Notes under the pieces: generated by a model
Database searches by the model: none
What the model was told of the DNA's origin: nothing
What the model saw: the letters and a program-made list of their open reading frames with translations, nothing else
Assembly (NCBI RefSeq): GCF_008180155.1
Contig: NZ_VSZS01000062.1
Coordinates: 186,001-250,000, forward strand
Reading direction: 5' to 3'
Length of the DNA stretch: 64,000 nucleotides
From: Neoaquamicrobium microcysteis
GTDB taxonomy: Bacteria > Pseudomonadota > Alphaproteobacteria > Rhizobiales > Rhizobiaceae
In this document: in pieces, positions 1 through 8,694 of the stretch
How the letters are laid out: the number at the start of each line of letters is the position of its first letter
Position numbering within the stretch: position 1 is the stretch's first letter
Program-made: the position numbers and the translations under genes

Positions 1-715
1 GGATGAACGCCGCGTTGATGCCGTGGCGGTGGGGCAGGCCGAATGAGATGTTCGACAGGCCGCACGTCGTGTTGACCTTCAGCTCGTTGCGTAGGCGGTA
101 GAGAAGCTGGAACACCTGCCGTCCGGCATCGCCCAGTGCGCCGATGGGCATGACCAGCGGATCGACCACCACGTCTTCCGGCTTGATGCCGTGGTCCATG
201 GCGCGTTCGACGATCTTCTTGGCCACGGCGAAGCGGACATCGGGGTCCATGGAGATGCCGGTCTCGTCGTTGGAGATGGCGACGACCGGCACGTCGTATT
301 TCTTCACCAGCGGCAGGATCGCTTCGAGCTTTTCTTCTTCGCCCGTCACCGAATTGACCAGCGGCCGCCCGCGGGCGACCTTCAGCCCGGCCTCGATGGC
401 GGCTGTGACCGAGGAGTCGATCGACAGCGGCACGTCGACCAGCCCCTGCACGATCTCCAGCGTCTGCACGAGCAGGGCAGGCTCCGTCGCGTTGGGATCC
501 ACCGCCGTGACGCCTGCATTGACGTCCAGCATTGTCGCGCCGGCCTGCACCTGCTCGATGGCGTCCTTCCTGACCGTGTCGAAATTGCCTTCGACCATTT
601 CGGCAGCCAGCTTCTTGCGCCCCGTCGGGTTGATGCGCTCCCCGATGACGCAGAAGGGCTGGTCGAAGCCGATTACGATTTCCCTTGTCGCGGAGGCGAC
701 GATGGTGCGGGTCAT
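1..715 (-). CDS. methyltetrahydrofolate:corrinoid methyltransferase (AcsE/MtrH-like), 3' end beyond window
   Basis: Pterin-binding TIM-barrel methyltransferase expected to move a methyl group between a corrinoid protein and tetrahydrofolate in the cytoplasm. The visible 238 residues begin MTRTIVASATREIVIGF and contain GERINPTGR near residue 27, LDVNAG, SIDSS, NSVTGEEEK and DPLVMPIG, the signature blocks shared by dihydropteroate synthase and the AcsE/MetH pterin domain. The reading frame is open to the left edge, so the C-terminus is missing. It is the last visible gene of a leftward run that contains metF and a metV-like gene, with the corrinoid protein gene further upstream. This fits a role as acceptor step: methyl-corrinoid plus THF to methyl-THF. 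Dihydropteroate synthase itself is less likely, given the C1 neighbours and the GERIN-type opening. Family assignment is firm; direction of transfer is inferred. Confidence 0.88.
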   Translation of the reverse strand, partial: MTRTIVASATREIVIGFDQPFCVIGERINPTGRKKLAAEMVEGNFDTVRKDAIEQVQAGATMLDVNAGVTAVDPNATEPALLVQTLEIVQGLVDVPLSIDSSVTAAIEAGLKVARGRPLVNSVTGEEEKLEAILPLVKKYDVPVVAISNDETGISMDPDVRFAVAKKIVERAMDHGIKPEDVVVDPLVMPIGALGDAGRQVFQLLYRLRNELKVNTTCGLSNISFGLPHRHGINAAFI

Positions 716-776
716 GCAGTGTCTCCGTTCTGTTGTCGGGAATGTCCCGAATAGGGTGTGTCGCGCAAGTGCGAAA

Positions 777-1877
777 TCAGTGGGCGACGTCGCTGACGAT
801 CTGCTGTGGGTTTTCCGTCGGCGTATCGTGCAGAATGTGTTCGAGCCGTTCGGCCACAAGGGCGTCGTCGGCGCGGGGCTCGCGCTTCCACGGCCGGCGG
901 CCCTTGAGCACGCCCGATTCGTGGACGATCTCGGCGACGTATTCCTCCTGGCGGTATGCCATCACGTGGATGCCGGAGACGCCTTCGATCTCCTTCACCT
1001 CGTTGATGATGTCGATGGCAAGCTGCTTGCCTTCCTTCTTCTGGTCGGCGGCACCTTCCAGCCGTGCGATAACCGCATCCGGGATGTGGATGCCCGGCAC
1101 GTTCGACCGTATCCAGCGCGCCGTCTTGGCCGACGCGAGCGGGCCGACGCCGACGAGGATGAAGCACTTGTCGGTGAGGCCGAGGTCGCGCACACGTTTC
1201 ATGTAGTCGCGGAACATTGGCACGTCGAAACAGTACTGGCTCTGCACGAACTGCGCGCCGGCGGCGATCTTCTTTGCCAGCCGCAGCGGCCGGAACTCGA
1301 CCGGCGGCGCGAACGGGTTGATCGCCGCGCCGAGGAAGACGGCTGGCGGCGTGGTGAGCTTGCGGCCCGACAGGAACTTCTGCTCGTCGCGCATGGTGCG
1401 CACGGTTTCCAGCAGCGACATGCAGTCGAGGTCGAAGACCGGCTTCGCGCCGGGCTGGTCGCCTGCCTGCACACCGTCGCCGGTCAGGCACAGCACGTTG
1501 GCGACGCCCATGGCGGCCGCGCCCAGCACGTCGCCCTGTATGGCGATGCGGTTCCGGTCGCGGCACGAAATCTGATAGACGGGCGCATAGCCCATGCGCG
1601 TCAGCAGCGCGCAGATGCCCACCGACGACATGTGGCAGTTGGCCCCTGACGCATCGACCGCGTTGATCGCATCCACCCAGCCGTCGAAGACCTTTGCCCG
1701 CTCGTACACGTCTTCGGGATTGGCGCTGTCGGGCGGGTTCAGCTCGGCGGTGACGGCGAACTCGCCCCGGCGCAGCACGCGCTCCAGGCGGCCGCGCGAG
1801 GAGTGGCCGGGAAGGGGATCGAGCGGCAGGTCGGGGCCGTGCGGGTTCTCGTCCGGCTGTGGCGGGCGCGTCGTCAT
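777..1877 (-). CDS. metF: methylenetetrahydrofolate reductase, MetF family
   Basis: Flavoenzyme interconverting methylene-THF and methyl-THF. The 366-residue product has an ordinary MetF TIM barrel with little extension: FAVTAELNPPD near the N-terminus, LCLTGDGVQAGDQP in the middle, and GAQFVQSQYCFD, which matches the usual substrate-binding block of the family. The ATG at 1877 overlaps the stop of the upstream metV-like gene by four bases (ATGA), which fixes the start and indicates translational coupling. In acetogens a MetF next to a PF12225-type MetV forms a two-subunit reductase, and the same pairing occurs here. In this context it probably oxidises methyl-THF made by the adjacent methyltransferase; a purely biosynthetic methionine role is the alternative. 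Family is clear, direction is inference. Confidence 0.9.
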   Translation of the reverse strand: MTTRPPQPDENPHGPDLPLDPLPGHSSRGRLERVLRRGEFAVTAELNPPDSANPEDVYERAKVFDGWVDAINAVDASGANCHMSSVGICALLTRMGYAPVYQISCRDRNRIAIQGDVLGAAAMGVANVLCLTGDGVQAGDQPGAKPVFDLDCMSLLETVRTMRDEQKFLSGRKLTTPPAVFLGAAINPFAPPVEFRPLRLAKKIAAGAQFVQSQYCFDVPMFRDYMKRVRDLGLTDKCFILVGVGPLASAKTARWIRSNVPGIHIPDAVIARLEGAADQKKEGKQLAIDIINEVKEIEGVSGIHVMAYRQEEYVAEIVHESGVLKGRRPWKREPRADDALVAERLEHILHDTPTENPQQIVSDVAH

Positions 1878-2455
1878 GCGGTTTCCCGCGCCTTGTCGCG
1901 TTCGGCGGCTGCAAGTGCCGTCACGCGCAGCCACGCGGACGTTTCGCGAAGCGACTGATCGACAGGCTTCTGCACGTTGAGGATCGCGTTGCCGTGCACC
2001 ATGTTGCGCGAGCCTTCCCACGCCTTCACCCACACGCACGGCATGTCGGGTTCGACCTCGCAATTGCCGTTGGCGCGCACGCCGCCGCACGGGCCGTTGC
2101 GAAGCTGCTTGGGGCAGTTCATGGGGCAGGACATGCCGGTGGACGACAGCACGCACTGTCCGCACATGCGGCAGTCGAACATCAGGCCCTTCACCCTTCT
2201 CTCGACGAACTTCACCGGGGCTTCGGCGCGGCTGTAGCCGATGGCCTTCCACAGCGGGTGCAGCATGAGGAAGACATCGGCGAAGCGGGCGTAGAACCAT
2301 TCGAGCGCGCGCGAATGGCGCACCGACCACAGGCGCATCGTATAGCGGCGCTGGACGCGCCTTTGCGGCGACACGTCGGCAGGCTTGTAGGCGGTCTTCG
2401 GGGCGGCCTGCTTGACCAGCGTGGCCTGTGTGACGGTGTTGCCGGCTTCAGCCAT
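1874..2455 (-). CDS. MetV-like protein (methylenetetrahydrofolate reductase C-terminal domain, PF12225 type)
   Basis: This is a 193-residue free-standing Cys-rich protein. Residues 95-140 carry eight cysteines (95, 98, 101, 110, 114, 123, 132, 140) in the pattern CxxCxxC...C...C, together with PMNCPKQLRNGPCGG, the hallmark of the domain annotated as methylene-THF reductase C-terminal. In acetogens the equivalent protein MetV binds metal and partners MetF. Here it lies immediately upstream of metF with a 4-base overlap, and it overlaps the preceding small gene by 8 bases, so the three are very probably co-translated. It likely forms the second subunit that feeds electrons to or from MetF. No transmembrane segment or signal peptide is seen. 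Confidence 0.85.
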   Translation of the reverse strand: MAEAGNTVTQATLVKQAAPKTAYKPADVSPQRRVQRRYTMRLWSVRHSRALEWFYARFADVFLMLHPLWKAIGYSRAEAPVKFVERRVKGLMFDCRMCGQCVLSSTGMSCPMNCPKQLRNGPCGGVRANGNCEVEPDMPCVWVKAWEGSRNMVHGNAILNVQKPVDQSLRETSAWLRVTALAAAERDKARETA

Positions 2456-2750
2456 TTTCGAGCCCGCCGGCCTTCACCAGCGCCACCAGTCGCTCACGGG
2501 TGAAAGTCGCGTCGAGGTGGGCGGCGGCCTTGTCGGCCTCTGCCTCCAGATCGTCGGAAACCGGCACGGGGTCGGCCTTTCGCCATTCGGCAAGATAGGC
2601 GTCGGTGTCGCCGGCCCCGGTGCGCATGGCGCACATGTCTATGGCCTCGGTGAAGCGCAGCGGCAGCTCGCGCTTGGCGTTCTGCCTGCCCTTCTTCACG
2701 ATCACCTGCGCGGGGATATCGCGCCAGTAGACGACGATGAGATCCGCCAT
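2448..2750 (-). CDS. small protein resembling the 'virulence factor' family (PF13769)
   Basis: A 100-residue soluble protein beginning MADLIVVYWRDIPAQV and continuing with KRELPLRFTEAIDMCAMRTG. This matches what is usually annotated simply as 'virulence factor', a domain found next to MttB/MetV genes in alphaproteobacteria. Despite the name, nothing here suggests pathogenicity. The start is supported by a strong ribosome-binding site (GAGGAGG) before the ATG at 2750. Its stop overlaps the metV-like gene by 8 bases, so it is expressed as part of the C1 operon and may be an accessory factor for methyl-group oxidation. No catalytic motif is visible; function unknown. Confidence 0.7.
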   Translation of the reverse strand: MADLIVVYWRDIPAQVIVKKGRQNAKRELPLRFTEAIDMCAMRTGAGDTDAYLAEWRKADPVPVSDDLEAEADKAAAHLDATFTRERLVALVKAGGLENG

Positions 2751-2845
2751 GTTCGCCTGCCTCCTCACTCCGTCCCGAGCATTGCCGCAAGCGCGACAGG
2801 CCCGCTTGTTGGCGGACGACGCGCGCGCCTTCAAAAGCGACGCGG

Positions 2846-3415
2846 TCAGCGGCGAAATTCGAGGATGTCCAGTTTCGATTCGTAGTGCGGCGCGGGAAAC
2901 TCGATGTGCCACCGGTTTTCGCCGGTACGGAAGGCGTAGGCTGCCTGGTCGCTCTCAGGCCCCGAGCCGTATTGTGGCGCAGGGTCGTTGTGGATGCTGC
3001 CCGAGCCGAGATAGGTCAGCTGCGTGTCGCTGTCGGTAAAGAAGCGGCCCGTGGTGCGCTGCGATCCGGAGAGCTTCTGCAGCCGCCAGCCCGAGCCGTC
3101 GTCGGTCACCCTGCATTTGAACCACGAATAGACGACGAGATTGGCCAGCCCACCCACCTTCGTGGTGCGGCATTGCCAGTCGCCCGTCATGTCGAAGCCG
3201 TCGAACGACAGGTGCTCGGCATCCAGCGCGCCTTCCATCGTGGCGATGTCTGCGGCGCTGCCGCCCTGCCGCGCTTCGGCGACGGCTTCTTCGCGCGTGG
3301 CTTCGTATGCGTTCAGCCTGGCCTGATCCGCCTCCGTGATGATGCTGAGGATTTCCCCGGTTGCGAATGCGGGCGTGGCGAGGATAAGCGCGAGGGCGCA
3401 GGCTGCATGGCGCAT
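2846..3415 (-). CDS. secreted protein resembling DUF4893
   Basis: A 189-residue product with an N-terminal signal peptide (MRHAACALALILATPAFA, cleavage probably after AFA), hence periplasmic. The body contains GDWQCRTTKVGG, YSWFKCRV and GWRLQKLSGSQRTTG, which recall the DUF4893 family; two cysteines in these blocks could form a disulfide. The ATG at 3415 has a good GGAGA ribosome-binding site. It sits in the same orientation between the DUF1638 gene and the PF13769-like gene, with gaps of 52 and 95 bases, so it may be read through by the C1 operon or have its own promoter. No enzymatic role can be read from the sequence. Confidence 0.68.
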   Translation of the reverse strand: MRHAACALALILATPAFATGEILSIITEADQARLNAYEATREEAVAEARQGGSAADIATMEGALDAEHLSFDGFDMTGDWQCRTTKVGGLANLVVYSWFKCRVTDDGSGWRLQKLSGSQRTTGRFFTDSDTQLTYLGSGSIHNDPAPQYGSGPESDQAAYAFRTGENRWHIEFPAPHYESKLDILEFRR

Positions 3416-3467
3416 GAGGTCTTCTCCGATGATCGCACCGGGATCGGAGCGGCCAAATCCGGCCGTT

Positions 3468-4079
3468 TCAAGATCGGGTTGCCGCGCGCGCCAGTTCGGG
3501 CTCCAGGTCGCCATAGCCGGTACGCCTTTTCTCATAGGCGAGGCCGAGCATGCGGGCGGCATCCTGCGCAACCTTGTCCAACGCCGGATCGTCCGTCTGG
3601 GCGAGGTAGACGACCTTTTCGTAATTGCCGAAGAAATCATTGATGAGTTCGGGGTGCCGGTCCAGCCCCAGCGGCTTGATGAAGAACGCATCGAACTGAC
3701 GGCACAGGAAGTCGGTCATGTAGAATGCCGTCATGTCGCCTTCCTCCACCGCCTCGAAGGCCTGGAGCCCCTGATAGAAGGCGAAGCAGTGCGGCCCTGC
3801 GATGCGCTCCACGCCATGCTTCTCGCACACGCGGTCGAGCAGCCCGCCGGTGCCGCAATCGGCGTAGCCTGCAAAGATGTTTCGGTAGCCTTCCGCGCGC
3901 GCCTTCTCGATCGCGGCATCCATCAGGGCGGGGATGCGGTCGGGGCGGTAATGAAGCTCGGCGGGAAGGCAGGTCAGTTCGAGATGATCGAGCCCCAGCC
4001 GCTCCTTCACCGCAAGCACTTCGCGCGCGATCATTCCGCAGCCGATGACCAGAACCTTTTCAGGTTCCGCGCGTTGCAT
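3468..4079 (-). CDS. DUF1638 domain-containing protein
   Basis: A 203-residue cytoplasmic protein starting MQRAEPEKVLVIGCGMIAREV. Conserved-looking blocks are IGCGMIARE near residue 14, GYADCGTGGLLD, GPHCFAFYQG and DFLCRQFDAFF, giving several Cys/His residues that could bind a metal or corrin. DUF1638 genes recur beside corrinoid methyltransferase genes in archaea and bacteria, and here the next upstream gene on this strand is the corrinoid protein. The ATG at 4079 is preferred over a GTG at 4088 because AGGTGA lies five bases upstream of the ATG. The molecular function is not known; a helper role in corrinoid methyl transfer is a guess from context. Confidence 0.78.
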   Translation of the reverse strand: MQRAEPEKVLVIGCGMIAREVLAVKERLGLDHLELTCLPAELHYRPDRIPALMDAAIEKARAEGYRNIFAGYADCGTGGLLDRVCEKHGVERIAGPHCFAFYQGLQAFEAVEEGDMTAFYMTDFLCRQFDAFFIKPLGLDRHPELINDFFGNYEKVVYLAQTDDPALDKVAQDAARMLGLAYEKRRTGYGDLEPELARAATRS

Positions 4080-4136
4080 AGTCGTCACCTGATCCCGCGC
4101 CGAGCCGGCGCGTTCTTACCGATGCGGAGAGAAGCA

Positions 4137-4295
4137 ATGAATACCTCGATCGTTTCCAAGGCAATCGTCCTCGTCCTGGTGGCCGGTTTTGCAGCCGGCT
4201 GCGCAAACACCATCCGCGGCATGGGGCAGGATACCGCGAACACCGTACAGGCTACGCAGGATGCCGGCCGCACCGTCGAGCGTTCAACCTACTAG
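4137..4295 (+). CDS. entericidin-like small lipoprotein
   Basis: A 52-residue precursor starting MNTSIVSKAIVLVLVAGF and followed by a lipobox ending AAGC, so it should be lipidated and cut before the Cys at about position 20. The mature part (CANTIRGMGQDTANTVQATQ) matches the EcnA/EcnB entericidin family of tiny envelope lipoproteins. A GGAGAG ribosome-binding site lies about seven bases before the ATG. It stands alone on the plus strand inside a leftward operon, which is common for this family. In enterobacteria entericidins are linked to stress and lysis, but in rhizobia the role is unclear. Confidence 0.82.
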   Translation: MNTSIVSKAIVLVLVAGFAAGCANTIRGMGQDTANTVQATQDAGRTVERSTY

Positions 4296-4324
4296 GAATT
4301 CCTGCGACAGGAAACGTTCGCGTC

Positions 4325-5023
<699 letters not shown>

Positions 5024-5289
5024 GCTGGGCTCCTGAAAGGCCATGGCGCGGGCGTGGCCTGCCCGCATCGTTCGCCAATTCATAGTCTGCGCCGCACGCC
5101 TTTGCTTAGCTGATTTGCGACGCGCCGCGATAGGAAAGCGACTGCAAAGGCTTGCGGTCGAGCCTGCATCGTTTTCTGTCTATTTTGCGACACGGGCTGG
5201 CGCTGGCTGGCCGCTTTTGCAAGGGTGCTCGGCTACGATCCCGCAAAATGCCGCGCGAGGCGGTGAAATCAGGGTTCAGGGAAGCGATC

Positions 5290-6864
5290 ATGGAAGACAA
5301 TCTGGCTGTCGAGCAGGAGCCCAGCGGCGGACGCAGGGGGCGCGGCGACAGGGGCGGTGCTGCGGCGCGCCGCGCGGCGCGCACGGGCGGCGGGGCAGGG
5401 CCCCAGCTCACCTACATCAAGCGCCAGATTCCGCTCTACGAGGTGCTGAACGAGGAGGGAATCGCCCTCATCGAGGCCAATGCCGACACGGTGCTGGAGG
5501 AGATCGGCATCGAGTTCCGCGACGACGCGGAGGCGCTGGCGCTGTGGAAGGATGCGGGTGCCGACGTGAAGGGCGAACGGGTGCATTTTCCCAGGGGGCT
5601 GCCGCGCTCGCTGCTGAAGACCGCGCCTTCGGTGTTCACCCAGCATGCGCGCAACCCGGAGCGTTCGGTGCAGATCGGCGGCGACGCGACCGTCTTCGCC
5701 CCGGTCTACGGGCCGCCCTTCGTACGCGATCTGGAAGGCGACCGCCGCTATGCGACGATCGAGGATTTCCGCAATTTCGTGAAGCTCGCCTACATGGCCC
5801 CGTCGATCCACCATTCGGGCGGCACGGTGTGCGAGCCGGTGGACGTGCCGGTCAACAAGCGCCATCTCGACATGGTGCTGGCGCACATGACGCTTTCGGA
5901 CAAGCCGTTCATGGGCTCGGTGACCGCGCCCGAGCGGGCGGAAGACACCGTTGCGATGGCCAGGATCCTGTTCGGCGACGAGTTCGTCGATCAGAACACG
6001 GTCATCATCAACCTCATCAACGCCAACTCGCCGATGGTGTTCGACGAGACGATGCTGGGCGCGGCCAAGGTCTATGCGCGCGCCAACCAGGCGACGATCA
6101 TAACGCCGTTCATCCTTGCCGGCGCCATGAGCCCTGTCACCGTCGCCGGCACGCTCACGCAGGTTCTGGCGGAGGTGCTGGCAGGTGCGGCCTTCACGCA
6201 GCTCGTGCGGCCCGGCGCGCCTGTGCTGTTCGGCACCTTCGCATCCTCCATCTCGATGCAGTCGGGCGCGCCGACATTCGGGACGCCGGAGCCGTCGCTC
6301 GTGTCCTACGGTGCCGCGCAACTCGCCCGCCGTCTCGGCCTGCCTTTCCGCACCGGCGGATCGCTGTGCGCCTCCAAGGTTCCCGACGCGCAGGCTGCCT
6401 ATGAGAGCGCCAACACGCTCAACTCGACGCTGCTTGCCGGCACCAACTTCGTGCTGCATTCGGCCGGCTGGCTCGAGGGCGGCCTCGCTTCCTGCTACGA
6501 GAAGTTCATGATGGACGTCGACCAGCTCGGCATGGCGCAGAAGCTGGCGGCCGGCGTCGACCTCTCCGAGAACGGGCAGGCGATGGACGCGATCCGCGAG
6601 GTCGGGCCCGGCAGCCACTATCTGGGCTGCTCGCACACGCAGGCCAACTTCCAGACGGCGTTCTACCGGTCCTCGATCGCCGACAACAATTCGTTCGAGC
6701 AGTGGCAGGCCGAAGGCGAAAAGACCGCGCCGCAACGCGCCAACGAACTCGCCCGGCGCTGGCTGGACAGCTACGAAGCGCCGCCTCTCGATCCTGGCAT
6801 CCGCGACGGGCTCAACGACTTCGTCTCCCGCAAGAAGGAGTCGATGCCCGACGCCTTCACGTGA
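5290..6864 (+). CDS. MttB-family methyltransferase without pyrrolysine (paralog 1)
   Basis: A 524-residue member of the trimethylamine methyltransferase family. Its frame has no internal TAG, so it belongs to the large non-pyrrolysine group that includes glycine betaine (MtgB), proline betaine and carnitine demethylases. It would move a methyl group from a quaternary amine to the corrinoid protein encoded divergently 266 bases away. Residues 12-38 form an Arg/Gly/Ala-rich, probably disordered tail before the barrel begins (QLTYIKRQIPLYEVLNEEG). Other family blocks include HSGGTVCEP, ILAGAMSPVTVAGTL and AGWLEGGLASCYEKF. The ATG at 5290 follows a GGGAAG site; in-frame starts upstream exist but lack one. 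The substrate cannot be read from sequence. Confidence 0.88.
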   Translation: MEDNLAVEQEPSGGRRGRGDRGGAAARRAARTGGGAGPQLTYIKRQIPLYEVLNEEGIALIEANADTVLEEIGIEFRDDAEALALWKDAGADVKGERVHFPRGLPRSLLKTAPSVFTQHARNPERSVQIGGDATVFAPVYGPPFVRDLEGDRRYATIEDFRNFVKLAYMAPSIHHSGGTVCEPVDVPVNKRHLDMVLAHMTLSDKPFMGSVTAPERAEDTVAMARILFGDEFVDQNTVIINLINANSPMVFDETMLGAAKVYARANQATIITPFILAGAMSPVTVAGTLTQVLAEVLAGAAFTQLVRPGAPVLFGTFASSISMQSGAPTFGTPEPSLVSYGAAQLARRLGLPFRTGGSLCASKVPDAQAAYESANTLNSTLLAGTNFVLHSAGWLEGGLASCYEKFMMDVDQLGMAQKLAAGVDLSENGQAMDAIREVGPGSHYLGCSHTQANFQTAFYRSSIADNNSFEQWQAEGEKTAPQRANELARRWLDSYEAPPLDPGIRDGLNDFVSRKKESMPDAFT

Positions 6865-6956
6865 AAGGAGCCCGTTACAGGCCGGGCTAAAGTGGCCGAT
6901 ATCATCCACAAGGAAGTCTGGCGCAGCGCAATGCGTGGGCCGGACAGGTAAGCCTG

Positions 6957-7628
6957 ATGCTTGAGGAGATCGCAGCGTGCCTTCGGGAAAGCGGTCTCAT
7001 CCTGCGCGGCGGGCTGCATTTCGCGCGCGGCGAGGAGCGGCCATCCGGTCCCGGCGGCGAGCCGGCAGGCTCGGTCGTGCTCGTCGGCAATGCCGGGGCG
7101 GATTACTGGCGCCACTTCAACTGCTGGCGGGCTAGGCAGCCTGCCGATCTTGCCGACCCGCTCGACTGCTGGTCACGAGAGGTGATCGGCGCGGTGGCTC
7201 AAAAAGCCGGCGCGCGGGTGCTGATGCCGAACGACCGGCCGTTTGCGCCTTTCCAGCAATGGGTAATGCGGGCGGAAGGGCTGAAGTCGTCGCCGCTGGG
7301 GCTGCTGATCCATCCGCGCTACGGCCTGTGGCATGCCTTTCGAGGGGCGCTGCTGTTCGACGAGGAAATCGCACTGCCAAATGTTGAGAGATCGAATCAT
7401 CCCTGCGCGCTATGTGACGGAAAACCCTGCCTGAAAGCCTGCCCGGTGGGCGCTCATTCTGAGGCTGGTTTCGCCTATGCCGCCTGCGTCTCGCATGTGC
7501 GCGGGGCGGATGGGCAAACGTGTCGCGAAGGCGGCTGCATCGCGCGCAACGCGTGCCCGGTCGGCGAACGGTATCGCTACCCCGCACCGGTTCAGGCGTT
7601 TCACCAGAAGGCGTTTGCCGGGTTCTGA
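6957..7628 (+). CDS. MMACHC-like cobalamin-processing domain fused to two [4Fe-4S] motifs
   Basis: A 223-residue protein probably co-transcribed with mttB1 (92-base gap). The C-terminal third has two iron-sulfur ligand sets: C150-x2-C153-x4-C158-x3-C162-P and C177...C189-x4-C194-x5-C200-P. The N-terminal part contains DPLD at 67-70 and IHPRYGLWHAFRGALL at 118-133. The latter closely resembles the IHPRFGGWFAIRGVVLL segment of human MMACHC (CblC), the cobalamin dealkylase/reductase; the Pro-rich spacing around it also agrees. Related B12 plus iron-sulfur architecture occurs in QueG and reductive dehalogenases. The likely role is electron delivery to, or reactivation of, the oxidised corrinoid cofactor for the methyltransferases. 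ATG 6957 has an AGGTAAG site. Usually annotated only as ferredoxin; the MMACHC link is from recalled sequence, not a search. Confidence 0.72.
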   Translation: MLEEIAACLRESGLILRGGLHFARGEERPSGPGGEPAGSVVLVGNAGADYWRHFNCWRARQPADLADPLDCWSREVIGAVAQKAGARVLMPNDRPFAPFQQWVMRAEGLKSSPLGLLIHPRYGLWHAFRGALLFDEEIALPNVERSNHPCALCDGKPCLKACPVGAHSEAGFAYAACVSHVRGADGQTCREGGCIARNACPVGERYRYPAPVQAFHQKAFAGF

Positions 7629-7638
7629 TTGCTTCCTG

Positions 7639-8655
7639 TCAGGCGCGCGCGCGGCGACGTTCGCGGCGGCCTTCGCCCTCGGCTGCGCCACTTTGCGCCG
7701 CCTGCTTGTTGCGCAGGGGGCCGATACGGGCAACAACCTCTTCGACGCTGGGGCGTTCCGCGCGCGTATGTGCGTCGAGCGCCTTGCGCATGGCGGCCAG
7801 ATGCTCGAACGACGTGCCGCAGCACCCGCCAACGATGCGTGCGCCGCCGTCCACCGCCAGCCGCACATAGTCGGCCATCAGTTCTGGCGTGCCGGAATAG
7901 TGGATTTCCGTGCCGCGAAATTCCGGGATGCCGCAATTGCCCTTGACGATGATGGTCGCGTCCGGCCTTGCCGCGCTCATGTCGAGCAGCGAAGCCAGGA
8001 TGTCCGACGCGCCGACGCCGCAGTTCGCGCCGACGCCGACCGGCGCTTCCGCCAGCCCGTCGGTCACGCCGTGGATGTCCTTGGGCGCAAGGCCCATCAT
8101 GGTGCGGCCGGCCGTGTCGAACGAGCCGGTATAGGTGTAGGGCAGGCCGACCCTGATGGCCGCTTCCGCGGCTGCGCGGATTTCGTCCACGGCCGACATC
8201 GTCTCGATCCACGCCACCTGCGCGCCGCCGGCCTTGAGGCCCTCGATCTGTTCCACGAAGGCCTCAACGGCCTCCTCGTAGGTCAGCGCGCCCAGCGGTT
8301 GCAGAAGCTCGCCCGTCGGCCCGACGGAGCCCGCGACGACGACCTTGCGGCCGGCCTTGTCTGCGACGGCGACGGCGATCTCGGCGGCAAGGCGGTTCAG
8401 CTCGTGCACCCGGTCCTGCGCGTGGTGCAGCTTGAGCCGGTGGCGCGTGCCGCCGAAGGAATTGGTCAGGATGATGTCGGCGCCGGCATCGACGAAGCCC
8501 TGATGAAGGGCGGCGATCTTTTCCGGCGCGGTCTCGTTCCACAGTTCCGGCGCGTCACCCGACTCGAGCCCCATCGCGAACAGGTTGGTGCCGGTAGCGC
8601 CATCGGCCAGCAGAACGCCCTTTTCGGCCAGCAGCGCCTCGATCGGATTTGTCAT
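7639..8655 (-). CDS. bmt: betaine-homocysteine S-methyltransferase
   Basis: Zinc-dependent methyltransferase transferring a methyl group from glycine betaine (or a similar donor) to homocysteine, giving dimethylglycine and methionine. The 338-residue product has the homocysteine-binding LLADGATGTNLF near the N-terminus and the three zinc cysteines: C212 in GANCGVG, and C278 and C279 in VGGCCGT. The length matches the bacterial Bmt family, and the last 25 residues are a basic tail. It ends 11 bases from the convergent MMACHC-like gene and lies downstream of an XRE regulator on the same strand. An AT-rich palindrome sits in its leader. It offers a B12-independent way to demethylate betaine alongside the MttB route. 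A serine- or methylmethionine-type donor remains possible. Confidence 0.88.
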   Translation of the reverse strand: MTNPIEALLAEKGVLLADGATGTNLFAMGLESGDAPELWNETAPEKIAALHQGFVDAGADIILTNSFGGTRHRLKLHHAQDRVHELNRLAAEIAVAVADKAGRKVVVAGSVGPTGELLQPLGALTYEEAVEAFVEQIEGLKAGGAQVAWIETMSAVDEIRAAAEAAIRVGLPYTYTGSFDTAGRTMMGLAPKDIHGVTDGLAEAPVGVGANCGVGASDILASLLDMSAARPDATIIVKGNCGIPEFRGTEIHYSGTPELMADYVRLAVDGGARIVGGCCGTSFEHLAAMRKALDAHTRAERPSVEEVVARIGPLRNKQAAQSGAAEGEGRRERRRARA

Positions 8656-8694
8656 GTGGATGCCCTTGGGGAAGATCGAAATATTCAGATAACA

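Noticed and set aside
144-1649. A 501-codon plus-strand frame over the AcsE-like and metF genes
   Set aside because: The minus strand carries clear methyltransferase and MetF motifs here; the plus frame is low-complexity and crosses both genes.
2448-2750. Evidence of pathogenicity from the 'virulence factor' family name
   Set aside because: The name is inherited; the genomic context is one-carbon metabolism and nothing else suggests virulence.
5290-6864. Pyrrolysine (amber) codon in the MttB homologs
   Set aside because: Both mttB frames are read through without an in-frame TAG, and no pylT or pylS is visible in the window.
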